From contig NC_064044.1 in NCBI RefSeq assembly GCF_932526225.1, positions 5,606,747 to 5,670,746 of the forward strand: DNA of 64,000 nucleotides, given 5' to 3'. The number at the start of each line of letters is the position of its first letter. The stretch's first letter is position 1. This stretch comes from Nematostella vectensis (lineage: Eukaryota > Cnidaria > Anthozoa > Actiniaria > Edwardsiidae). Shown piece by piece: positions 50,601 through 60,943 of this stretch. The notes beneath the pieces were generated by a model. The model was not told the DNA's origin and made no database searches. It saw only the letters and a program-made list of their open reading frames with translations. The position numbers and the translations under genes were made by a program.

Positions 50601-53600
50601 GTCGGGCGTAACCTCGCGACGGGTTTTAAGATATCGCCTTTTAATTTTCGGGATCTGATAGATAATTATGCCATGTCATAAAGTGTGTGAGGAATTCTCG
50701 ATTTTCGACTGAAGATCGCTTCTATAGCACTTTTCGTGTCCAAATTTCGCCAGAAATGAGAGTTCCAACTTTCATTCGTGATGTTTTGTTGAAAGTGTCA
50801 AATAACAAAACGTCCTCACACACTTGGTAGATCATCTATCTGTCATTGAGATGCAATTACGTGCAAGTGCATGCGCAATAACGCGAAGGTGCATTACGCT
50901 CTTTAGTAAACTCCGTACTTTTGAGTTTGAGGTCTCAAAACTTAAACATGGAATTAGCTATTGCAAAAATTAAACTTGCAGGAGATAATTCAGTTTTTTA
51001 TCTTTTATTTGATATATAGTTTGTACATGTAGTGAAAATTGCGGCGCGACTATATTTTTTTCCCGCGGACACGTCGTTTACCTTTACGGAGACCTTAAAT
51101 GTGTTTTATATACAGTGGTACCTCCATTAAACGTAGTATTTTCGCTGACGTTTCGAGCGTTAGTTCTTTGTTAGCCTTTTTGCTTCGACGAAGGACTAAC
51201 ACTCAAAACACCGGCGAAATTACTCTGTTTCCACAGAAGCGTACATACTATTTCAACCGTTTGTTGGTTTATTTATTTAACTCCATAACCGCTATATAGA
51301 CCACCTAGTTATTTTACAGCGTGTCTGTAGTCAAACCACTGTATAACAAAGCAGGTCTATATTTCTTCGTTTGGACTCTCATTTGATTTTAACTTCGTTT
51401 GATTCTACTTGGATTTGGATTATAGCAATATATGAAGTACAGGGAGCGACATCACAAGATAAGCGTCGTCACGAATGAGGGCATCCAAATATTCAAGAAA
51501 TTTTAGCATATCAGTCAATCTTGTTTTAAAAACTGTCGTTTTTCTAGCTAGCTCGGCCATTTCCTCATTAGGCATTACATACCATATTTGGGAGTCCGCT
51601 TCAATCATTCTTTCGCTTTTTTATCGCTCTAGAGCTTTTTAAGTCGAGAATATCCAGGTAAACTTGCAGGAATTCGTGTTTACTACGATTTTGCTGGCAG
51701 CCATCTTGGAAGTGGAGCCTATTCCTTAACGTTTTGGAATATCACAGGTCTCCCGCGCGCTCGCCCCAGGCTCTTTTACACCATTTAGAAAAACGACAGC
51801 CATTGGTTGATATGGAATAACTACTAGCCCCCCACCACCATTCTCTGATAAAAAAAAAATGTTCACGAAAGACGTAACTACTTGCTCAACTTCAACTGCG
51901 ATAAAGAGTTTTAAAAAAATGTGAAAGGAGTAACTTGGCTCACCTGTATGGGAAAGCTGTCGATGAACACTGTGAGAAACCAGTTGAAAGTGATGAGAGA
52001 CAGGTCCACCCTGGAACGTAATCATAATGGGATATTTAGATATAACGCTTTCAACCTATGGAATTGAAGTGTTTCTTAACAGAGAAAGATTGGTTTTCCC
52101 AAAAAAAGACACAAAATTACATACTCATGGCATCAAATTATTTCGGTGCGCAAAAAAGGTTTTTAGGCGATGTTTGGGTATTCCTTGGTGTTACGGAGAG
52201 CTTTGTTTTTGGTGCTCAAGGCCTTTGTACTCTATTCTATTCTATTGTCTCGTTCTAAGGTCTTTGTTTTTGGCTTTTGTTCCATTGTGTTTTTGGTGCT
52301 GGTGCTCCGTAACACAAAGAAACTATCCGATGTTTCCAGGTTTCCAACACAATTTTATACAGGCCTGCCTATGGTCTGGCTCAGGGCAACCAAGCTTTAT
52401 CTCGCCTAACATTCCCAATGTATGTAAAGCCTGGGCAATTTCTCCATCAGAAGATCTCTGAGGACACCCTGGTCTGCCTGTGGTACCTTTCCACAGGGTA
52501 ACCAAGCTTTATCTTACCTCGCATTCTCAAAGTGTGTGTAAAGCCTGGGCAGTTTCTCCATCAAATCTCTGAGGACACGCTGGTCTGCCTGTGGTACCTT
52601 TTTACAGGGTACCCAAGCTTTATCTTACCTGACATTCTCAAAGAGTGTGTAAAGCCTGGGCAGTTGCTACATCAGAAGATTTTTGAGAACACGTTGGTCT
52701 GCCTGTGGTACGTTTTCACAGGGTACCCAAGCTTAATCTTACCTTACATTCTTAAAGTGTGTGTAAAGCATGGGCAGTTTCTCCATCAGAAGATCTCTGA
52801 GGACACCCTGGTCTGCCTGTGGTACCTTTCCACAGGGTACCCAAGCTTTACCTTACCTTACATTCTCAAAGTGTGTGTAAAGCCTGGGCAGTTTTTCCAT
52901 CAGAAGATCTCTGAGGACACCCTGGTCTGCCTGTGGTACCTTTCCACAGAGTACCCAAGCTTTATCTTACCTTGCATTCTCAAAGTGTGTGTAAAGCCTG
53001 GGCAGTTTCTACATCAGAAGATATCTGGGAACACCCTGGTCTGCCTGTGGTACCTTTCCACAGGGTACCCAAGCTTTACATTACCTTACATTCTCAAAGT
53101 GTGTGTAAAGCCTGGGCAGTTTCTCCATCAGAAGATCTCTGAGGACACGCTGGTCTGCCTGTGCTGCGAGCAAGGTCCTTGAAAAGTAATCCTTCGGCAT
53201 GATGTGCTCCACAATAGCCACTAGACACCTGGTATTAAACAAGTGGTTACAAGATAACAAGCCAGGAACTTTAACTTTGATGGAAAATGAATATTGCACA
53301 GCTGGCCTCGTCTAAGGTAGTATCCTCAGGCGTGCTTTAAACAATTGCTAAATTCCAGTCGTACAATATAGCCTATTTCAATTTAATGTTGTCAGTGCAA
53401 ATGGCAAATGGCGATTGACAAACGGCAGTTCTACGACCGAAAGGGCCAGTGGGTCCCAAAATACTTGTTCTAAATTCAGAAAAGTATAAATATAACGACT
53501 ATCCATTTAACATAATGAACATATGGTTCTGGCATCGCTTTACAAATAACTACATTAAATCCTAAAAAAAAACATTCGGTCGTAGAACATCCATTTGGCA

Positions 53601-56600
53601 ATTGCCATTCCCGTTCGTGCTGACAACCTTTATTTAAATAGGTGTATTTTCCCCTGGGAAAGCTACAATAAGAAGGAACAGTGAACCTATAATTCACCGA
53701 CGGATCTAGCTTTTCGCTAAAGGGGGGGCTTGGCTCGGTTGCAAAGGGGGGAGGGGGTAATTTGTACATGTTACATATGACTTTCTGGAAGCCAAAAGTG
53801 GGGGTTTAAACCCCCTAAACCCTACCCCTAGATCCGCTACTGTATTCGCATAAAAATATATGAGACACAGCCTTCTTGATAACATTTCCTGTATTACTTT
53901 TTACCAAACTACTACATTTAAGCCATTTTAACCAGGCGCATAATTCAGGCAGCTGTCAAAGATAGGCGGCTACTGAAGCCCTCTTTTTTGCGCTAAAAAA
54001 ACACATGTCGCTAACTATCTGGCTTTGTCATTCTACATTTTGGTCTTTTAATATCAAGTAAACTAACATTATGCAAAAATCACTTTTACTTTCCGTATTT
54101 TTTTTCTTACCAAAAAGCTTCCTCCTCCTTGAGAATCAGCATTGCGATGGCGACCAAACGATTGAGACCCTACAGTAATATCGACAATTAGATGATACTC
54201 ATAACATTATAATAATAGCTATAAAATACCCTATACAGTAATATCAACAGTACGTTGATGAAGACAAAAGGGCGTCCGACACAGTAATAAAATTTTAACA
54301 TTTATTATAATTAGACTTAGACTTCAAAACATTAGTAATAGCAGAGCTACTTTACGGGTTGGAAACGTGGAAAATGAATGAAGGAGACAGTAAACGAATA
54401 AATGCGTTTCATTACCATAATCTAAGGAAACTCCTTCAAATAGAATGGAAAGATCGCGTTACAAACAGATACTCAAGAGAGCAGAGACGAAATTGCTCAG
54501 CGAAGAGATTAAGAAAAGAAAAAAAAGGGGATAGGACGTTCTACGAGAAATAAACAAAAAGAGCCAAACCAACGCAGCCCTATCGTGGACACCTGAAGGG
54601 ACAAGAAAGAGAGGAAGGCCTACGACAACATGGCGAAGAAAGGTATAGAGAAAAAGGAACAGTGCAGGATGGAAGACCTGGGATGAGGCAAGGGCTGCTG
54701 CTGCTGCCACAGAACTCACTGGAAGCATTCTGTGGAGGCCTTTGTCCCACAAGGCACAAAGAAGATAGGTTAACAGGAAGTTTTATCAAGTATAATACTT
54801 CCCCAGCCCTCTTACCTGGCAGTAGCCTACTTCAGGGTTATGCCAGCTGTAAGCCATCAGTACATTTCGCAGCATCCCAATCTACAGCAAAAAGAATACG
54901 AGATTATCTGTCGGTAACAACAAAATCGGGCCCGTAGTAAGGAATATAAGGGGAAGGTTTCATCCTACCAATTTAGTGAACCTTTCCCTTTCCATGTGCC
55001 CCCCCCCCCCCCCCCCCCACAAGTTCTCCATTGCAACATACATTTTTATCGGTTGAGCGGGTCTCCTAAAAATCACGTGTGCTTAAGAGGTCATTCATAC
55101 CAATAGCTAAGTTGCTCAATCGCTTCAAAAAACGAACAGGAATCCCTCCAATCCCTAACACACACATGTATTACTTAAACCACTACCCCCTACCCACAAG
55201 TATTACCTACCTTCCACACGAGTATAACCTACCCCATTGGCATCCGGTTTATTATAATGCACATTGTTCGGTAGCGTCCTCAGAAGATCCAGCTCTATCT
55301 GCTTGGTAGCAGGCGAGAATTTAATGTTAGAGGCGATGGAGTCGAGCAAGTGAGCGTAGTAATTGGGTCCAGCCATGCTTTTGGTTCCACGTACGAAGTG
55401 GTTGATGCACTGTCGCCAGATCTGACTTCGATACTCGTTCGGGATTCCACCCCGGACCATAGACTTCAGCTCCATCTTAAAGAAAAAAAAACAATACAAT
55501 AGAACTGTTTGGGCCGATTTTTCGTGCCGATTTGATAAAAATCCGACACCGAGAATCCTCTGCACGTGCAGATATGGCTTCACTCTCCTTGGTGGAGGGA
55601 AAGATTCACTTAGGTGATGAGACTGCCGGAGGTAAACTAGAAAATACGTCTGGTCAACGGAAGCCGAAGGACCGAGCCCAGCCGTGTCGAAGCTCCTTTT
55701 TTTTGCAATAAAACTTTACCATCTTTGTGTATCGTTTAAATGCGAAGAAAATATACCTTAAGACTCTACCTAAAAAGTGTGTTAGGAATTCAATAATGTT
55801 TGTGTTGGCAGCTTCTCACCGTTTTCTGGAAATCCCTGTTTTTGTGTGCCATCATGTAGTTCTCCCACTTCACACCGTTCGAAATGTCTTGGCTTTCGCT
55901 ATTCGTCTAAAGTAAAAGAAGAACGTTGACAATAAACATAAACATAGAACAACTTCGAAATTCCATATGATTTCGTCCCTGCCCCAAGTTTCACATAGCA
56001 GACTTGGAAGTTTCATGTTTTCATTATGTCTTATGTCAAGACATATCTCGAATCTCGAAGTCTGTATTTCACTTTTATCATTTGTGTGCGTTTCTTGCGC
56101 AAGTTAGAATAAAATAAATTCCAATAAAATAAAGTACCTTAATCTCTCCAGATCTTCGGTCCAGCTGATGAGCCATTGACAAAAAGGCCTCCTCGTCGTT
56201 GCTCTCAAGTCTCTGGACAAAGCCCCAGCGATCATGGGGAGCGATACTGCGAAATAACAACAAAATCTCAAGACCGCACTTCGAAAGTCACCAGGGAACC
56301 TAACGCGTCAGGTTAAATAACACAGTATAAGCCACATTGAAATTCAAGGGGGGTACTTAACTACAAAGATAGATAAAGTTGTAAACAACACCATAGTCGC
56401 TATTGAAAACAAATTAACAAGACCCAGCGATCATGGGGAGAAAAACTGCGAAATAACAACACAATCTTAAGACCGCACATCGAAAGTCAGGAGAGATCGC
56501 CTCATGTTAGATAACATAGTAAGCTATAGTATAGTCGCTTGTGTGACTGTAATAAATTATCAAACCCCAGCGGTCATGGAGGACAATACTGCCAAGTAAC

Positions 56601-59600
56601 AGAAACTCAAAAGCATATCAAAAACATCTCATGTTAGATAGTAAAGAAAACAATAGCATAATCCCTATTGTTTAAACAAAAAACAGAAATCACAAGAAGC
56701 AATAATGCAAAGTAACAAAAATATTATAAGTACATCGAAATCAAAAGGAGATACTTACAAAGACAGCTAATACTAAAAGCACAGTCACTATTGAAAACAA
56801 GTTAACAAATCCTAGCGGGCACGAAGGACAATACTTCTAAGTAACTAAAAACATAACGTCCAAAGATAGATCAGACTGAAAGCCATACCATGGTTGCTAT
56901 CATTAAGGTCACTACTGCCCAGTAACGCGAAACAACATATCAAAAGCACATAGAAAGACGGGAAAAACTAACGCCCAAAGATGGTAACAAAGTAAAAAAA
57001 AAAATTATAGTTGCTATTTCGCAGATTACTTTTAGCAGCATTTTGTGACTTTATAACCATCTAGGCTAATCAGACAAAGTGTATAACCTAGAATAGCCTT
57101 TTTACTGGCGCGATGACAATGAAAATAGTGAAATAATCAGTGCAAGGCAATCTGAAGAAAACTTTGCATACCACCTGAAAGTAGAACAAATATTTTTTAA
57201 TTTTCTTGGTCTAAACATTGCGGAGACGGGTACTGGAGTAAAATGCTCCAGTAAAAAAAAACAAAACAGTTTACATAGTATACTTTGACTTCAATTGCCT
57301 TTATGTGACGTCAAAACCAACATATACGGCAATTTTTTTATTATTATATAACGCGTTCCAGAAAGATTAGTTTGCAAATAAGCTGAAATCAAACAATCAT
57401 AACGCCATTCTATGACATCAATTGGTTTTATGTGACCAATCACCAATCAAAGCGGTAATTGTGTTGCATCATGTGACGTCATTACAACGTCACATGAAAT
57501 TACTTTGACTTCTTTTATACTCTTTGTCACCTTGGCATTGTAATGTAATAGATAACACTGGCGTTACATCAGCAGGTTTTAGCATAGACCTTGCGTGACG
57601 TGGTTACGTGGAAGCTTTGTTGGGTCTGTCACGGTCGCGCTTACTCCGTGCGTGACGTGGTCTATAGACAGTTCACTCTCGTGACATTGTCACATGGTAG
57701 CTTTACCGTGTGTGCGTGACAGGGTCACGTGAAAAAATGCACTGTGAGGGATTCAGTCAGGTGATGTCAGCACTTTTTGCGTGACATTGTCGCTTATAGT
57801 GATAGGTTGCTGAGAGTGGCACGGTCACGCGATAGCTTGCACTTTAGCTCACAAATTCGGGAAATAACGATAAACTGTGCGTGACATATTGGTGTGAAAG
57901 CTTGCACTGTGCGTGACATTGATAGCCTGCTAACCGGCTCTCCAGAACCCGAATCTCCGGAGAGCCGGCTATCAGGCTATGACTGATAAACTACAGCATA
58001 CACAGTGCGTGACATAGTGGTGCGAAAGCTTATACCTTGCGTGACACTGATAAATTACCTTATTTCACTTAATTTTCGCGACGTCAAAATTTCGCGATTT
58101 TCAAATAGCGATATTTCGCGACACTATTTTCGCGACTTCCCTATTTTCGTAAAAAAAACAGATCACTTTATTTTCGCGACTTCGTGATAATAAAATCAAG
58201 GAAAACGAGTGGAAGTAAAATGTGCTGTAATCATCAAAACTGAAACAATTTGTATCAAAAAGATGCGAGGGCCAAATTTAGTTTTATAAAAATCTATCAA
58301 CACCAACTCAACTCATATATACATTAGATGGACAAGGTATTTTCGTATTTTATGGCTTCTTGTGTACTCACTTAATTTTCGTACATCCTTATTTTCGCGA
58401 CACTTAATTTTCGCGTCACTTTATTTTCGCGAATCTTTTGAAATCGCGAGATTCGTGAAGTTAAAGTGACGCGAGAATTAAGTGCTATAAGGTACAGCAT
58501 ACATTGTGCGTGACATAGGGGCAAGAAAGCTTACAGTGTGCGTGACAGGGGCGTGAAAGCTTACAGTGTGCGTGACAGGGGCGTGAAAGCTTACAGTGTG
58601 CGCGACATAGGGGCGCGAGAGCTTACAGTGTGCGTGACAGGGGCGTGAAAGCTTACAGTGTGCGTGCCATAGGGGCGTGAAAGCTTACATTGTGCGTGAC
58701 AGGGGCGTTAAAGCTTACATTGTGCGTGCCATAGGGGCGTGAAAGCTTACATTGTGCGTGACATAGGGGCGTGAAAGCTTACAGTGTGCGTGACAGGGGC
58801 GTGAAAGCTTACAGTGTGCGTAACATAGGGGCGTGAAAGCTTACAGTGTGCGTGACAGGGGCGTGAAAGCTTACAGTGTGCGTGACATGGACACGTTCAT
58901 GTGAGAACAATATGTGCCTTAACTCTGGCGAATGTAAGATCATGGAAGTGGATTTTTTGCAATACCGCAGTTGTGTGTGGCGTCCAGTAGAAATCGGAGG
59001 AGTGTGTCAAATCCGTCAAACTGCTCGGAATAAATATAGCGCAAGATTTTACGTAATTTGCCCATTGCGACTGCAGGTGGTGTAAAAGCTTACACTGTGC
59101 GTGACACTGACAAATTTTTAAAGCATACATTGTGCGTGACATAGTGGCGTGAAAGCTTACACTGTGCGTGACAGGGTGGCCGTGTCCGCTGATTCGCTAT
59201 CCATGGCATCCTGTACAAGCTGTTCGATGATATCTGGTTCCTGTCCTCCGGAATCTGAATCTAGAAACAGACGCACCCCCACATTGGCTACATATTCTTT
59301 CAGCGCAGTTTCCTTTAGCAACAAGAGGGAACTTGCGCTAATAGATCACGTGACTGTATGGGTTTCAAGCTAGCTTGCGCTCAAATATAACAGCAACTAA
59401 AAGCAACTTTTTCAGCGCTTTCGAAAAAAGCCAGAATTTTTTTCAGGGGGGGGGGGGGGTTATTTCAAGATTTTATTTTTTTCGACGTTCTCTGGTGTGC
59501 CGGACGCAGTCATTTCTGTTATTATTTTGGTTTGAATTTGGCACGCAGAAAGGTCACGTGATCTCTTGGCTAATAATTCCGATACCCTTGGGATACTTGT

Positions 59601-60787
59601 GGGGTGTGTGCTTCACTATTTACCTTTCGGTCTTTGGAGCTCACGAAGGACCAGAAAGTACTTGCTCTTGTATTTACACGTCTCGGCTTCAGCCGTTGCG
59701 AGTTTGCTAAACGGCGAAAACACACATCAACAACATACAATAGAACAATGAGGGCAAGCTAGCCAATCATGTTAGGCCTTACGAGCGGACTTCTACACTT
59801 CTACACTTCTACACTTCTCCTTCTTGTTATTGTTTGTTATTGAAAATACAACGGTTTAATTTCAAAGTAACAATCTATGAATGATGTCTAATATGTTGTC
59901 AAAATTTGATTGAAAATACCTTGGTTATTCGCTAGTATAGGGGACTTGTGCTAAGAGATCACGTGACCTTTTGGGTGGTAAATTCAAAACAAAATGAACA
60001 CAGAATTGCTGCGCCCGTCTTGCCAAAGAACGACGGAAAAACAAAATGGTTAAATGAATATAAAACCTTTGTGAAAAAAAATTCTGGCTTTATTCGTTGG
60101 TGCTAAATAATTTGCTTTTTGTTGTTGCTATTTTGCCACTTAAAGCCTGAGTGCATGCGAGTTTGACATCCTAAAAATCCCGTAAATACTTAGCGAAAGT
60201 CCCATATTTGTCGATTGAAATAGATTCTTTGAGTGACTCAGCATAGATCAGGATCAATAGACTTCTTTAACGACTCCGTTTACTTACATTGTGAGCGCCC
60301 TTAATCTCTCGTCATCGTCCAGTCGGAGCCTATTCAGCTCCAGGATCTCGCTGTTAAGGAATCTGTTCTGAAGCTGATATGCTTGGAGAGACTCTCTCAT
60401 GTGGCTCATAGCCTCAATGTCCTCAACGCTATGCTCTAATGGTCCCTCTGCGTCTGGTCTAGTAGGACTATTAGAGCAAGAAAGGGAACTGAAAAGATCT
60501 ATCAAAATCGCCCAAAGATAAGGTTAATATTCTGATTTTAACAACTGAAATGATTATGAAGAACGCCGATCAACATTTTCTTTGTTACCGTCTTAAACTG
60601 ATGATATAAGAAGGAAAAACGGTTTGTATCTTTAGAAACCAACTGAAAGCTGAGTTTGGGCATAAAAAAGTGGTCTTCGTGTATCCAGACGTTTGCTATG
60701 TCACACAGTGAATTGTTCGTATTGACGTGGTATAATTTCCATCTACCTTTCTGGATGCTCCTCGACACCAACCTCGAGATTGTGAAG
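47692..60787 (-). CDS. TBC1D2: TBC1D2-like Rab GTPase-activating protein, 3' part, 13 exons visible
   Basis: Predicted Rab GAP (Rab7 for TBC1D2/Armus in mammals) acting on endosomes. Minus-strand exons: 60747-60787, 60288-60488, 59161-59337, 56138-56246, 55820-55906, 55233-55475, 54816-54881, 54111-54169, 53085-53228, 51944-52010, 50102-50281, 49492-49569, 47692-47778. Phases close over 512 visible residues. Coiled coil around AYQLQNRFLNSEILELNRLR, then IIEQLVQDAMDSES, GVKWENY, and the TBC domain from about residue 208: IPNEYRSQIW, IELDLLRT (Arg finger R271), GYCQGLNR (Gln finger Q308), AFWCLVAIVE, EKLPRLYTHF, ITFNWFL, VWDTFLYEG, GLNPFPM. Terminal ELEELDRLRNDYV matches the family. The N-terminal PH domain and start lie beyond the window or beyond the array at 60944-64000. 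Four exons are associated with splice-junction arrays. I cannot separate TBC1D2 from TBC1D2B; this is likely a pre-duplication orthologue. Confidence 0.92.
47976..47982 (+). promoter_or_regulatory. TATA-like core element of unknown use
   Basis: CGCGCTATAAAAGGGATAG is a strong TATA context in a GC-rich patch, on the plus strand within the last intron of the TBC1D2-like gene. No gene follows that I can recognise; the next feature is a 19-bp satellite. It may be a promoter of a non-coding RNA, a solo LTR remnant or chance. Confidence 0.25.
48560..48806 (+). repeat. 19-bp tandem repeat
   Basis: About 13 units of CTATCCTATCGCCTCCATA with very little divergence, some with ATTG for ATCG. In the last intron of the TBC1D2-like gene. 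Gives a spurious open frame of 143 codons. Confidence 0.9.
50010..50101 (-). repeat. Partial copies of the 3' end of the exon at 50102-50281
   Basis: On the minus strand the exon ends GAGAGGATAGGGGACCATAA then CCTACTTTCACAG|GTAGGG. Two partial repeats of GAGGATAGGGGAC(C/T)ATAA follow in the intron, one preceded by ACGAGACAATTGCAG, which echoes ATGAGACAAGTGCCG in the exon. Same polarity as the other donor-side arrays. Confidence 0.7.
52395..53084 (-). repeat. 114-bp tandem array derived from the 3' half and donor of the exon at 53085-53228
   Basis: Six units of about 114 bp. Each repeats, on the minus strand, the last 75 or so bases of the exon (CACAGGCAGACCAG through GAGAATGTAAG) with GTAAGATAAAGC-type donor sequence and 39 bp of intron. 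Read through the junction, the exon frame meets TAA at once (AGG TAA). On the plus strand the unit of 38 codons gives a 216-codon artefactual frame. Confidence 0.93.
54300..54775 (+). mobile_element. Decayed 3' end of a non-LTR retrotransposon
   Basis: Translated plus-strand fragments read LLYGLETWKMNEGDSKRINA, FHYHNLRKLLQIEWKDRVTN and, in another frame, ALSWTPEGTRKRGRPTTTWR followed by a stop and WKTWDEARAAAAATELTGS. This order is the familiar C-terminal region after the reverse transcriptase of LINE-type elements. It is 5'-truncated, with frameshift and stop, and lies antisense in a TBC1D2 intron between exons 54816-54881 and 54111-54169. Confidence 0.8.
56247..56990 (-). repeat. Degenerate array derived from the acceptor and 5' part of the exon at 56138-56246
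   Basis: The true minus-strand junction is TTGTTATTTCGCAG|TATCGCTCCCCATGATCG. Upstream on the minus strand, five diverging copies at about 110-170 bp spacing keep CCAGCGATCATGGGG-like and TGCGAAATAAC-like blocks (plus-strand reading near 56410, 56565, 56690, 56805, 56900). Identity drops with distance from the true exon. Confidence 0.75.
57924..57978 (+). repeat. Hairpin of about 20 bp arms
   Basis: AGCCTGCTAACCGGCTCTCC and GGAGAGCCGGCTATCAGGCT pair almost perfectly around a 15-nt loop. Inserted in the degenerate part of the array at 57590-59160. Small foldback; no function assigned. Confidence 0.65.
58059..58492. repeat. MITE with TTTTCGCG-type ends, TAC target duplication
   Basis: Terminal inverted repeats of about 50 bp (CTTATTTCACTTAATTTTCG on the left; complement of GAATTAAGTGCTATAAG on the right) and TAC on both sides. 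The array sequence ATAAACTACAGCATAC seen intact at about 57988 is split here as ATAAATTAC and GTACAGCATAC, which shows an insertion. Interior is rich in TTTTCGCGA blocks. Confidence 0.85.
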
Positions 60788-60943
60788 CTGTTGACATAAT
60801 ATAAAAACTTGTTAATAAACTAACGAACCAAACGTCGGGTTAGCACTAAGAGCCCGTGTCTCCACAAACAAAAGGCCATGCCTTGCACCTCCGAACCTGA
60901 TTTTCCTTTTTATTTTGTTATTTTCCTCTCAGTGATCCACTAA

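Larger units (their letters stand above)
57590..59160 (-). repeat. About 30-bp tandem array derived from the 3' end and donor of the exon at 59161-59337
   Basis: The exon ends on the minus strand with CCTGTCACGCACAGT|GTAAGC. Units of CCTGTCACGCACACTGTAAG plus CTTTCACGCC follow, about 15 of them well conserved at 58497-58890 and scattered degenerate ones to 57590. Each well-kept unit repeats exon end plus donor. A MITE (58059-58492) interrupts it. A non-repetitive piece occupies 58900-59080. Confidence 0.8.

Noticed and set aside
52532..53182. 216-codon plus-strand frame
   Set aside because: It is antisense to copies of a TBC1D2 exon and follows from the 114-bp unit length.
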